DNA of 64,000 bases from an uncultured Clostridia bacterium. GTDB lineage: Bacteria; Bacillota; Clostridia; Christensenellales; Borkfalkiaceae. The position numbers and the translations under genes are program-made. The notes beneath the pieces are model-generated. The model was given only the letters and a program-made list of their open reading frames with translations. It had not been told where the DNA came from and searched no databases. Location: positions 60,505-124,504 of the forward strand of contig CALVHR010000001.1 in assembly GCA_944328495.1 (NCBI GenBank), written 5' to 3'. Positions 23,822 through 32,027 of the stretch are shown here, piece after piece. Within the stretch, counting starts at the first letter, position 1, and each line of letters starts with the position of its first letter.

Positions 23822-24823
23822 ATGGCAACATGGAAAGAACCGGAGACGAACCATACGGTCGAAGACCAGGTGACTCCGGAAATTTTTAATACACTTGCAG
23901 AGAATGAGGTGTATTTGAATGAAACAAAAATAACAACAGATCAGGTGCAGGAGGCAAAGGTGATGAGCGAAACAAGCACGACTCGGGAAAATTTGACCGA
24001 GCAGGACACCATAATGGGTGCGTTCGGGAAAATTCGAAAGTGGTTTGCCGATTTACGCGCTTTGGCATTTAAGGACAAAGTCGGTGGGACAGATATTGTG
24101 GAATCATCGGTCACAACTACTCACCTCGTTGATTCGGCTGTGAGTACGAATAAAATCGGTTATATGGCTGTGACAGAGGCAAAAATTGCCTCGAGTGCTA
24201 TTACAGCCGCAAAACTCGCAGATGGTTCGGTTATATCATCGAAAATTGCATCCCTGGCGGTCACGACAGAAAAACTCGGAAGCCTTGCGGTAACAGCTGC
24301 AAAACTTGCGGCGAGTGCGGTTACGACAGACAAGATAGCCAATTCCGCCGTAACCGACGCCAAGATTTCTTCAGTTTCGGCAAGCAAGGTCACAGGTCTT
24401 GCAGATGTTGCAACGTCGGGAGACTATAATGACCTTATAAATAAACCGACGATATCCTCTGGCATAACTCTTACGCGCACGACAATCAGGCTGAACCAGC
24501 AGTACAATATCCCCGCAACGGGTGTTTATCTGTGCTTTGTGAGTTACTTGAATGCGGCAAGCATGAAAGGTGTAGCGTGCTTGGGTACAATGTCGAACGC
24601 AACAAGCATTGACAACGGAACTTGCAGCGGGATTTCTTCAATTTACTATGACGGGGGATATAAAAACATTCAGCTTCGCTGTATTAACGTAAGTTCGACA
24701 GCATTTATTTATAGGCTGTACATTTCTACAAACTCGACAGCCGCACCGACGCAGCTTTTTGACGGAGACGGAACAATGACTGTCATTATGTACAAAATCA
24801 GCGGACTTTCGGCGATAACTTAA
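23822..24823 (+). CDS. tail fibre with 11-residue repeats
   Basis: 333 residues. The N-terminus (DQVTPEIFNTLAENEVYLNET) attaches to the baseplate. Residues about 88-190 are a run of roughly eleven-residue repeats around the pattern SAVT..KIA and SAVTAAKLA, which form a trimeric helical or beta shaft in fibres. The C-terminal 130 residues are a beta-rich head (from about ISSGITLTRTT) that would bind the host surface. The repeats show up as near-repeats in the DNA at 24100-24370. Confidence 0.78.
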   Translation: MATWKEPETNHTVEDQVTPEIFNTLAENEVYLNETKITTDQVQEAKVMSETSTTRENLTEQDTIMGAFGKIRKWFADLRALAFKDKVGGTDIVESSVTTTHLVDSAVSTNKIGYMAVTEAKIASSAITAAKLADGSVISSKIASLAVTTEKLGSLAVTAAKLAASAVTTDKIANSAVTDAKISSVSASKVTGLADVATSGDYNDLINKPTISSGITLTRTTIRLNQQYNIPATGVYLCFVSYLNAASMKGVACLGTMSNATSIDNGTCSGISSIYYDGGYKNIQLRCINVSSTAFIYRLYISTNSTAAPTQLFDGDGTMTVIMYKISGLSAIT

Positions 24824-24832
24824 GGAGTGAGT

Positions 24833-25189
24833 ATGGCGAGAGCGAGAAACAGAATTAAACTTGTCAAAGGCAATGCGTTCAGCATCGCCTTTCATAATGT
24901 CCGCTTGCCGATTGTCGTCGAAGGGGAAGGAGTTGAAAAGATCGAGATAACGGAAGAGGACCGTTTGGACTTTTCTATTACTCGGACAGACCGTGTGCCT
25001 GTGATACAAAAATACTATCCGGGCGAGATAGAAAGAAACGGCGATACATTCTATGCGATGCTGACTGCCGAGGAAACGGAAAGGCTTGAAAGCATTTTAT
25101 ACCGAGCGCAGTTGCGAGTTGATATTTCAAATTGCGGAGAGGAGGTTTACACGCTTGTCGATAAGGAATTGGAGGTGGTAGCAAAATGA
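24833..25189 (+). CDS. phage tail-region protein, unknown
   Basis: 118 residues from ATG 24833; the GTG at 24827 falls in the ribosome binding region TAAGGAGTGAG. Beta-rich, soluble; contains AFSIAFHNVRLPIVVEG and TRTDRVPVIQKYYPGEIER. It looks like a small beta-sandwich adaptor that belongs with the fibre genes. No family recognised. Its end overlaps the next start. Confidence 0.55.
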   Translation: MARARNRIKLVKGNAFSIAFHNVRLPIVVEGEGVEKIEITEEDRLDFSITRTDRVPVIQKYYPGEIERNGDTFYAMLTAEETERLESILYRAQLRVDISNCGEEVYTLVDKELEVVAK

Positions 25190-25497
25190 GCGGGTTTCAC
25201 GAAAAGTGCAGTTGTGTCCATGTCGAGCCGTTTCAGACAATCACCAAAAAATATAAAGGCGTCGAGAACGATGCATTGGAAACGGTCGTGGACAATAAAG
25301 AGTGGACCATTGAGGTCAAACCCAAGCCCCAGCAATACCAAAGCAAATATGCATTCCCCAATATCGGGAATCCATCGGTGCTATATGTCGACGTCAAGGA
25401 AAACGAGACATATCGTTGGGACGAGGAAACAAGGCAATATGTCTGTATTGGTACAGACTATCGAAGCATTAAAATCATAAATGGAGGGAACGCATAA
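25186..25497 (+). CDS. phage tail-region protein, unknown
   Basis: 103 residues; ATG 25186 overlaps the stop of the previous gene. The C-terminal half (PSVLYVDVKENETYRWDEE, then RQYVCIGTDYRSIKIING) resembles the short beta-hairpin attachment module found at the ends of phage fibres and beside tail adhesin genes. The next gene starts directly behind it. Function not known. Confidence 0.55.
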   Translation: MSGFHEKCSCVHVEPFQTITKKYKGVENDALETVVDNKEWTIEVKPKPQQYQSKYAFPNIGNPSVLYVDVKENETYRWDEETRQYVCIGTDYRSIKIINGGNA

Positions 25498-25498
25498 T

Positions 25499-26551
25499 AT
25501 GAGCAACAGAATTCTTGACAGTCAGATCCAGAGCAGGAACGATACGGCGGCGAATTGGTCGTCTGTGAACCCCGTCCTTTTGAAGGGCGAAATCGGTATC
25601 GAGATTGATACCAGAAAGATGAAGGTCGGCGACGGCACGACAGAGTGGAACAGTTTGAAATATCTGAAAGACGATATTGTCATTGCATCCACAAATCCCT
25701 CGACGACCGATAAAGACTTCGACCTGGGAGAGTTTTGGCTGAACCAGACCGACAAAACGCTGTATGTCCTGGTTGCAAAAACAGAGAGCGCGGGCGAATG
25801 GAAAAGGATCCCGAACGCCGAGGAACTCGTCGTTGTGTCTGAGGCGCTCGTTGCACAAAAACTGAAAACGGCAAGAAGTATCAGTATCATCGGCGACGGG
25901 TCGGGTGCGACAACTTTTGACGGGAGTGCGGATGCGAGCATTACGCTTGTGCTGAAAAACACTGGTGCAAGCGCAGGAACATACACAAAAGTAACGGTCA
26001 ACGAAAAGGGATTGATTACCAAAACCGAACTTCTTACGGCGGAGGATATCCCGACACTCACGCTTGCGAAGATCTCCGATGCAGGAACGGCAGCGGCGAG
26101 GGACGTGGGAACTTCTCAAGGTAACCTTGTGGAGGTCGGCGCAGACGGTAAAATCCCCGACAGCGTTTTGCCGCCTTTGGCTATTACCGAACCCCATGCG
26201 GTCGCTGACCAGTCGGAAATGCTTGCTCTCGAGGCACAGGTCGGTGATATCGCAATCCGTGCGGATGAGGGAAAATCCTATATTCTGAAACAGACTCCCG
26301 CATCGACGCTTGAGAACTGGCTCGAACTGAAATCTCCCGAATGCAAAGTCCTGTCGGTAAACGGAAAAACGGGTGCAGTCGTACTTACGACAAGCGACAT
26401 CGCTGAAGGCTCAAACAAATACTATACCGAGGAGAGGGCAACGGCAAACTTTGAAAGCAATTACAAGGCATCGAGTTCGGCAGACCTGACGGATGGCGAA
26501 ACAATTCTCCATGCGACCGACACGCTCGTCCTGAACGGGGGTAACGCATAA
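25499..26551 (+). CDS. tail fibre with Mtd-type N-terminal domain
   Basis: 350 residues from ATG 25499. Residues 1-60 (SRNDTAANWSSVNPVLLKGE, then GIEIDTRKMKVGDGTTEWNSL) match the N-terminal domain of major tropism determinant-like fibres and phage hyaluronate lyases. A GSADASITLVLKNTGASAG repeat region and a beta-rich body follow, ending ILHATDTLVLNGGNA. It likely acts in receptor recognition. I saw no diversity-generating reverse transcriptase or template repeat nearby. Confidence 0.75.
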   Translation: MSNRILDSQIQSRNDTAANWSSVNPVLLKGEIGIEIDTRKMKVGDGTTEWNSLKYLKDDIVIASTNPSTTDKDFDLGEFWLNQTDKTLYVLVAKTESAGEWKRIPNAEELVVVSEALVAQKLKTARSISIIGDGSGATTFDGSADASITLVLKNTGASAGTYTKVTVNEKGLITKTELLTAEDIPTLTLAKISDAGTAAARDVGTSQGNLVEVGADGKIPDSVLPPLAITEPHAVADQSEMLALEAQVGDIAIRADEGKSYILKQTPASTLENWLELKSPECKVLSVNGKTGAVVLTTSDIAEGSNKYYTEERATANFESNYKASSSADLTDGETILHATDTLVLNGGNA

Positions 26552-26561
26552 GGGGGCTGAA

Positions 26562-26858
26562 ATGGTTTCAATTATAATAAGCATCTGTGCGAGCATCATC
26601 AGCGGGATGGTGCTTTTTTTCTTACAGCGGTTTTTCAAACGGAAAGCCAAGAACGATGAGGCTCGGGACGCAGCAAAGGCGAAAGAAAATATGCTTATTT
26701 TGAAAAGCATAGATGCAGTCGGCAAGCTGACGTATGCTAATGCAGTCGCTATTCGGGACGGGAAAACAAATGGCGAAATGCATGAGGCTATGGAAACATA
26801 CCAGGAAAATAAAGCCGAGATGTATGAATACCTGCTCGAACAAAATGCGAATAAGTAA
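26562..26858 (+). CDS. small membrane protein of the lysis region
   Basis: 98 residues. One N-terminal membrane segment (IIISICASIISGMVLFFLQRF) followed by a basic stretch and a long charged helix. Such proteins are common next to holins in Clostridia phages; a role in lysis timing or as an antiholin/spanin-like partner is possible but unproven. It has a GGGGGCTG leader and is followed 12 bases later by the holin. Confidence 0.65.
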   Translation: MVSIIISICASIISGMVLFFLQRFFKRKAKNDEARDAAKAKENMLILKSIDAVGKLTYANAVAIRDGKTNGEMHEAMETYQENKAEMYEYLLEQNANK

Positions 26859-26870
26859 AGGAGGGAAAAC

Positions 26871-27170
26871 ATGGAAAGTTATTTGGAACTTGTCAGCGTC
26901 CCTGCGATAGCAGCGGTCGTTTACTGGGTCATAGCAATCATAAAGTATGCTGTAAAGGAAAACGAAACTTTCAAAAGGTTTATTCCGCTGATCGCCGCAG
27001 GGCTTGGCGTAATTCTCGGCGTGGTCGCCTACTACCTCGTGCCGGGCATTGTTCCCGCCGATAACGTGGTGGTCGCCATTATCGTTGGCGGGGCGAGCGG
27101 TTTGACTGCTACGGGCGTCAATCAGATCATAAAGCAACTTGGCAAAGGAGATGGCGATGAGCAGAAGTAA
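26871..27170 (+). CDS. phage holin
   Basis: 99 residues with three hydrophobic segments (about 8-26, 38-60, 68-88) and a charged C-terminus, the class I holin plan, close to the A118-type/phage_holin_2_4 group (FIPLIAAGLGVILGVVAYYLV). It makes the membrane holes that let the endolysin out. ATG 26871 follows AAAGGAGGGAAAAC. No endolysin gene follows, which is unusual. Confidence 0.82.
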   Translation: MESYLELVSVPAIAAVVYWVIAIIKYAVKENETFKRFIPLIAAGLGVILGVVAYYLVPGIVPADNVVVAIIVGGASGLTATGVNQIIKQLGKGDGDEQK

Positions 27171-27291
27171 TCTTGTGAAGTGCGAAATTGCAAACGCCAT
27201 TGTGATGCAACTGTGGGTGAAATGCCTTATTTCGACGGAAGAAAGGGATGCAATTATAGCCAAAAACAAGCGCAGTTTTCTTTCTGAATAA
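27151..27291 (+). CDS. short conserved-looking protein before the recombinases
   Basis: 46 residues (44 if ATG 27157 is used), overlapping the end of the holin gene, with GGCAAAGGAG upstream. It reads SRSNLVKCEIANAIVMQLWV, then KCLISTEERDAIIAKNK. Small proteins of this kind, with a helix followed by LI(S/T)xEE(R/Y)(D/K)xI, commonly lie beside serine recombinases in Clostridia elements. A role as recombination directionality factor is a possibility suggested only by size and location. Confidence 0.55.
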   Translation: MAMSRSNLVKCEIANAIVMQLWVKCLISTEERDAIIAKNKRSFLSE

Positions 27292-27304
27292 CGCAATTTT
27301 TCTC

Positions 27305-27333
27305 TGGACTTTCGTTGCAAGATACGCTATTGT
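27305..27333 (+). promoter_or_regulatory. phage-class promoter C: TGGACT-N17-TATTGT, for the recombinases
   Basis: CTGGACT (27304-27310), 12 bases, TACGCTATTGTT (27323-27334). The -10 touches the left arm of a terminator hairpin, so transcripts starting about 7 bases on would lack most of that arm and escape termination, while read-through from the late operon would stop. Confidence 0.68.
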
Positions 27334-27369
27334 TTGTCCTGCCCTGGGATGGGCAGGACAAATTTTTTA
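27333..27369 (+). terminator. terminator at the end of the late operon
   Basis: A 12-bp perfect stem (27333-27344 with 27351-27362), 6-base loop, T6. It ends the long structural/lysis transcript and sits on top of the start region of phage-class promoter C. Confidence 0.88.
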
Positions 27370-27431
27370 TCGAAAACAAGTCCTCTCATCACATAAGGGA
27401 AATAAAACAAAAAGTCTACAAGGAGGTATGA

Positions 27432-28925
27432 ATGGCCAAGAAAAGAGTCGCCGCATACGCCAGAGTGTCTACCAATAGCCGAGCGCAGGAACACAGTTTC
27501 GAGTTTCAAAGCCGGTATTGGAATCAGACGCTTGGTAACAATGACGAATACGAGTATATCGGTTTATTCGCAGACAAAGGGATAAGCGGAAAATATGCCA
27601 ATCGTCGACCACAGTTCCTTGCCCTTATGGAACTATGCAGCCGTGGAGAGGTGGATATCATCTTTACTAAATCCGTCCAGAGATTTGCACGAAACGCCGA
27701 GGAATTACTCAAATATGTACGGGAACTACGCGAAAAAGGCATCGAGGTTTACTTCGAAAAAGAGAATATCCATACATTAAATCCCGATACCGAGTTGTAT
27801 CTCACAATCGCTGCGGCAATCGCCGAAGAGGACTTGACTCGATATAGTAACAATGTCGCATGGTCAATTAAAGATAGGTTCGAGAGAGGGGAAATGATAC
27901 TCGGACCGAGGATTTACGGATACCGAAAAACGGCAGAGAACAGGTTGGTCGTTTATCACGATGAGGCGCAAATCGTGAAATTGATTTTTGAGGAGTATAT
28001 CAAAGGGAATGTAAGCACTCTCCAAATCGCAAAGAGGTTAAATTCTATGGGAATACCCTCGCCGAATGGAGGCGAGTGGCTGTGTAGTCAGATATCATAC
28101 ATTATAAAGAACGAAAAATACTACGGTGACATGATTTTGCAGAAGACATTCGTCGAGGGCGGAGTAAAGTATGCAAACCGAGGAGAGCGGGTCAGATATT
28201 ATGTCGAAAATAGTCATGAGCCGATTGTAAGCAAGGAAATATGGGATAAAGCACAAGAGATATTGGCGCAAAGGGCGAACCCGTATCTCGTAGGGGCAAA
28301 ACAGAAATCGTATCCGTTCACAGGGCTGATTGTGTGTGGAGAGTGCGGTGCGAATTATACGCATAAAGTAAATAACAGCGGAACGATTTCGCAGGCGAAT
28401 TTTTGGAAGTGCCACATAGCAATACAAAAAGGGGTAAAATACTGCCATAATCCAGGCATTAAGGAGAAGGTTTTATACGACCTGTTCATAGATTGCTACA
28501 ATGAATTCGTGACCGAGGGGTATTACAAAAGAACAGTCGATAATACCGAAGCACTTGATAGGCTCGCTCGGCTCAACGATAGCGAAACAGAGCTGACGAT
28601 GCTGATGACTCGGGGAGTGATAAATCAGAATCAATACTTGAACGAACAGCAGCATATCAGAGCTGAGATGCAATGCATCCAAAAGAAATTACAGGAAGAA
28701 CGATCTTACCTTGTTCAAGGGAGCGACTTCCATCCGATAAAGGAGTTCGATGAGGAAAAGCTGTATAAGTTTATCAAAAGAGTGGTCGTCAAAGATTGGA
28801 CGGTAATGTTCGAATTCTTTAACGGAGTATGCATTACTCGCTCCTATACCAACGGACAGCCTGGGAACATTAAAGACTGGAAGTTAAAACAAAAGCAAAG
28901 GCGGGAGGAACAGAATGGACAGTAA
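27432..28925 (+). CDS. large serine recombinase 1
   Basis: 497 residues. The catalytic domain spans about 1-145 with the nucleophile in YARVST and the helper segments SVQRFARNAEEL and LYLTIAAAIAEED. The recombinase domain follows (GYRKTAENR to the NEKYYGDMILQKTF segment). A zinc ribbon is at about 300-345 (CGECGANYTHK ... CH ... C). A coiled-coil is near residues 375-425. It is a phage/transposon-type large serine integrase. The start has AAGGAGG. It overlaps the second recombinase by 11 bases, so the two are translated together. Confidence 0.93.
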   Translation: MAKKRVAAYARVSTNSRAQEHSFEFQSRYWNQTLGNNDEYEYIGLFADKGISGKYANRRPQFLALMELCSRGEVDIIFTKSVQRFARNAEELLKYVRELREKGIEVYFEKENIHTLNPDTELYLTIAAAIAEEDLTRYSNNVAWSIKDRFERGEMILGPRIYGYRKTAENRLVVYHDEAQIVKLIFEEYIKGNVSTLQIAKRLNSMGIPSPNGGEWLCSQISYIIKNEKYYGDMILQKTFVEGGVKYANRGERVRYYVENSHEPIVSKEIWDKAQEILAQRANPYLVGAKQKSYPFTGLIVCGECGANYTHKVNNSGTISQANFWKCHIAIQKGVKYCHNPGIKEKVLYDLFIDCYNEFVTEGYYKRTVDNTEALDRLARLNDSETELTMLMTRGVINQNQYLNEQQHIRAEMQCIQKKLQEERSYLVQGSDFHPIKEFDEEKLYKFIKRVVVKDWTVMFEFFNGVCITRSYTNGQPGNIKDWKLKQKQRREEQNGQ

Positions 28926-30522
28926 TCAGAGAATCGTGCGGACAATCCCTGCATCGTTTACGCGGACGACCGCGCAGTTCGTTCGGCTGCTAAATGTGGG
29001 CGCATATGCTCGAGTGAGTACCAAAAAGGAAGAGCAGGAGGATAGCTACGAGCGGCAGGTGTCCCATTATACAAAATACATCAAATCACATGATGGGTGG
29101 CGGTTTGTGGATGTGTATGCTGATGAGGGCATAACAGGGACTCGAGCGGAAAAGCGAAAAGATTTTCAACGGATGATGGATGACTGCCGTCTGGGTAAGT
29201 TGGATAAAATCCTCGTCAAATCAATTGCTCGATTCGCTCGCAATACCGTGGATGCGCTCAATGCCATACGAGAGTTAAAAGAGTTGGGTGTCAGCGTTTA
29301 CTTCGAGAACGAAAATATCGACACATTGTCTCCTGGCGGTGAGGTATTGCTCACAATCCTTGCTGCTATGGCAGAGCAGGAGTCGAGGACCATATCGACA
29401 AATATCAAATGGGCATACCAAAAGAAATTCCAAAACGGAGACATACAACTGAATTATAAAAGGTTTCTCGGATATACCCGAGACGAAAACCACAACTTAA
29501 TTATAGTGCCCGAGGAAGCATCTGTTGTGCAAAGAATTTTCCGTGAATATCTGTACGGATACTCATACTCAAATATAGCCGCTGGACTGACAAAAGATGG
29601 AATACCCACTCCGAGTAACAAGACGAAATGGTACGCATCGGTCATTATGAGCATTCTCCAAAATGAAAAATACTATGGAGGACTGATATGCGGAAAGACA
29701 TATAAGCCAGACGTGTTGAGCAAAAAGCGATATAAAAATGAGGGGCAGACTGAAAGATATTATATAGAGAATAGCCACCCCGCCATTATATCGAAAGAGG
29801 AGTTCGATCTCGTACAGGCAGAAATGAGACGGAGGCAGACGATACGAGGGTTCTCTGAAACAAATCAAGGTCGGTATAGCAGTAAATACGCATTCAGCAA
29901 AAGGATAATCTGCGGAGAGTGTGGGGCGTATTATAGGCGGCACGCACAATACCACAAAGGAGAGTATATCCACACATGGGTATGCCCGACTCATAAATTA
30001 AAGGGCGGGGCAGCGTGCAGCCAAACCTATTTAAGGGAGGAGGAAATAGAGGGGGCGTTTCTTGAAATGCTTAAAGCACTCGTAGTGGACTTCGAGGAAA
30101 TTTCCGACACCTTGAAAGAGAACATAGTATCCTCACTCGATGATAGTATAGAGGAGGACATCAACGAGACACTCGCCCAAATAGAAATGAGGCAAACTGA
30201 AATGCTCGAACTGCTCCGCGAAAAGAGGGCGGGAAGAGTTTCCGACCAAGAGTATAACGAACGAGGCGCGCTGATTGAAAAAGCGATACAGGAGTTAACT
30301 GAAAGGCGGGTGAAACTCGAAAGTAAGTCAAACACGGCAAAGCTGGCAATGAGGAGGGTGGATCAGATAGCAAAAACCCTAAATGATGTTGGGAGCCTGG
30401 ATGAGTACAACGGAGAGATATTCCGTGCCATCGTCGAAAATGTGGTGGTGAGAAATACATATACCCTGGACTTCTATCTTAAGGTAGGCATAGTCGAGAG
30501 CATAACAATTACCCGCAAATAA
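28915..30522 (+). CDS. large serine recombinase 2
   Basis: 535 residues, a different protein from its neighbour. A 27-residue N-terminal extension precedes the catalytic domain (YARVST serine near residue 35; SIARFARNTVDALN; LLTILAAMAEQES). The recombinase domain runs through RFLGYTRDENHN to NEKYYGGLICGKTY. A zinc ribbon (CGECGAYYRRH ... C) and a long coiled-coil (about 410-490) follow. Both catalytic sites look intact. Tandem pairs may act together or on different sites. It is the last prophage gene before a terminator. Confidence 0.93.
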   Translation: MDSNQRIVRTIPASFTRTTAQFVRLLNVGAYARVSTKKEEQEDSYERQVSHYTKYIKSHDGWRFVDVYADEGITGTRAEKRKDFQRMMDDCRLGKLDKILVKSIARFARNTVDALNAIRELKELGVSVYFENENIDTLSPGGEVLLTILAAMAEQESRTISTNIKWAYQKKFQNGDIQLNYKRFLGYTRDENHNLIIVPEEASVVQRIFREYLYGYSYSNIAAGLTKDGIPTPSNKTKWYASVIMSILQNEKYYGGLICGKTYKPDVLSKKRYKNEGQTERYYIENSHPAIISKEEFDLVQAEMRRRQTIRGFSETNQGRYSSKYAFSKRIICGECGAYYRRHAQYHKGEYIHTWVCPTHKLKGGAACSQTYLREEEIEGAFLEMLKALVVDFEEISDTLKENIVSSLDDSIEEDINETLAQIEMRQTEMLELLREKRAGRVSDQEYNERGALIEKAIQELTERRVKLESKSNTAKLAMRRVDQIAKTLNDVGSLDEYNGEIFRAIVENVVVRNTYTLDFYLKVGIVESITITRK

Positions 30523-30527
30523 GAGTC

Positions 30528-30569
30528 GCCGACCGTAGGGGAAAACCCTTGCGGTCGGCAATTTTTTTT
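30528..30569 (+). terminator. terminator after the recombinases, near the right prophage end
   Basis: GCCGACCG (30528-30535) pairs with CGGTCGGC (30552-30559), with an inner GGG/CCC pairing and then T8. The right attachment site should lie between 30523 and the next host gene, but with no left end in view its core cannot be identified. Confidence 0.8.
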
Positions 30570-30577
30570 GCTATAAT
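30549..30577 (+). promoter_or_regulatory. possible promoter for the 30608 gene
   Basis: TTGCGG (30549-30554), 17 bases, TATAAT (30572-30577). The -35 overlaps the arm of the preceding terminator, so the match may be partly fortuitous, but the -10 is perfect and lies 31 bases before the start codon. Confidence 0.4.
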
Positions 30578-30607
30578 ATAATAAATAAAGTGGAATGAGA
30601 GAAAATT

Positions 30608-31642
30608 ATGGAAAAGCTTATATCTATAACAACGGTAAACGAAATAGACAGAGAAAAACCCTATACCGCAGAGACATTCCGCCAAGCGGGGGCAAAAAGG
30701 CTGGCGAGATTGCAGGAGATCAAGGCTCTTTTGGAGTCGGAAGGGTATGAACAAAGGCGCGCCGACTTTGAAGCGGAGCAGGAACGCCTGATGCAAAAGT
30801 GGCAGAGCTATACCGCGCATATCGGGGAATGGGAAGAGGAAATGACGGAAAAGATCATGAGCGATCCCACGCTTTCCGAGGAAGAGAAGGGCGAAAAAAT
30901 GCAAAGCGAAGTGTATGCCAAGGTGCAGGAAATGTACAGGCAGGCAGAGAGCGGCGAGGCGTATCAAAAGGCCATAGGCGAATACGGTGCGTTCATAAAC
31001 GATCATGCACTGATGCAGGAATCTATGCTGTATCATCTTACAAGGACTTCACCCGAAACCGAGCCTTTCTTTGATTTGGCGCAAGCGATGTCGGGCGAAG
31101 AGGCGGACGTCATCGAATACGAAATGCCCTCGGACTGCATTTACGACCAGATAAAAATCTGGGAAGAGTATGTGGAGAACGGATACATGGATGACTACAA
31201 CAAGGCCTTTGCCGAGGACGAACGGGCAAAAAAACTTTCCGCTCTGCAGCTTGAATATCTCTTTTCCGAGTGCGATACCGTGTGCTTTCATGCCGAAGAG
31301 AGCGTTCATATCGGCGACGAGTGCGACGCGCGCTTCGCCGAAATTTTGGGCGAGGTTGTCAGTACGGAAAAGACGGAAAATTACGGCATGAGCGTTTTAA
31401 GAATTTACTTAAATCCCACGCAAAAACTAAAAGAATATCTGCTTTCGTTCAAAAGATTCGACTGCTATCACTATGATGCGTATCAAAGATACGATCCCTA
31501 TTTCAGTTTTGCAGACATCACTTTTTTAAAGGACGGCGAGGTGCTTTTGAGCTGTCTCACGCATGAGGGCTATTTCGACGTCGCGGATAGCGTAAAACCC
31601 GTTTTCGACGGTTTTGAAGAACAGATAAAACAAAATCGATAA
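30608..31642 (+). CDS. hypothetical protein, unknown
   Basis: 344 residues, soluble, highly acidic, with a charged helical N-terminal 120 residues (LQEIKALLESEGYEQ, later HIGEWEEEMTEKIM) and a globular C-terminal half ending in a beta-rich segment (YFSFADITFLKDGEVLLSCL). No signal peptide or known motif. It is the first gene to the right of the prophage and has its own start signals, so it does not look truncated by the integration. Function unknown. Confidence 0.65.
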   Translation: MEKLISITTVNEIDREKPYTAETFRQAGAKRLARLQEIKALLESEGYEQRRADFEAEQERLMQKWQSYTAHIGEWEEEMTEKIMSDPTLSEEEKGEKMQSEVYAKVQEMYRQAESGEAYQKAIGEYGAFINDHALMQESMLYHLTRTSPETEPFFDLAQAMSGEEADVIEYEMPSDCIYDQIKIWEEYVENGYMDDYNKAFAEDERAKKLSALQLEYLFSECDTVCFHAEESVHIGDECDARFAEILGEVVSTEKTENYGMSVLRIYLNPTQKLKEYLLSFKRFDCYHYDAYQRYDPYFSFADITFLKDGEVLLSCLTHEGYFDVADSVKPVFDGFEEQIKQNR

Positions 31643-31790
31643 ATCGTGCATTTTCAAAAGCGTGGGAACTTCGGCATTGCAGACGGCAAAAACTTTTTAT
31701 AGTTACACCATTTGAAAATAGGCATTTTTGAGACCTTTTATGGTCTTGTGCCACGTTGAGACGCTGGTTTGTCTTTCCAAAAATTAAGAG

Positions 31791-31827
31791 AAAAAAGGTC
31801 AAAACCTTCGGGTTTTGACCTTTTTTT
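31791..31827 (+). terminator. TTCG-loop terminator downstream of the 30608 gene
   Basis: A 16-bp stem (31791-31806 with 31811-31826), loop TTCG, with a T-run after and an A-run before, so it could act in both directions. It lies about 150 bases after the 30608 gene stop. Confidence 0.8.
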
Positions 31828-31986
31828 ATATCCGTAAATAGGAAATATGTGGGGTAAGCTTGCTAAATTGGATGCGGAAAAATGGAGTGAATTTTAAAAA
31901 GCACGCAAGAGCCGTTTTGAAGTGTTTCAATCATCCCATGAAAAGTCAGGACTTTGATTTTCTAAAAACAAAAATCATTGAGTTCA

Positions 31987-32027
31987 TGCAAAGAGGTCCG
32001 AAAACCGAGTTTTCGGACCTCTTTGCA
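31987..32027. repeat. 19-bp perfect inverted repeat
   Basis: The arms 31987-32005 and 32009-32027 are exact reverse complements around a 3-base loop (CGA). There is no T-run on either side. Function unclear; it may be an intergenic repeat or the hairpin of a small RNA. Confidence 0.7.

Noticed and set aside
25499-26551. Diversity-generating retroelement acting on the Mtd-like fibre
   Set aside because: No reverse transcriptase, accessory protein or template repeat is present in the window; only the N-terminal attachment domain is Mtd-like.
30469-30498. A fifth phage-class promoter inside recombinase 2 (CTGGACT at about 30468)
   Set aside because: The -35-like half matches but the sequence 17 bases later does not resemble TATTGT, and no gene follows it.
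30523-30607. Right attachment site (attR) of the prophage
   Set aside because: Serine recombinase cores are very short and the left end lies outside the window, so the site cannot be called.
31557-31802. 81-codon minus-strand frame overlapping the end of the 30608 gene
   Set aside because: No start signals and it lies mostly over a terminator and an antisense coding end.
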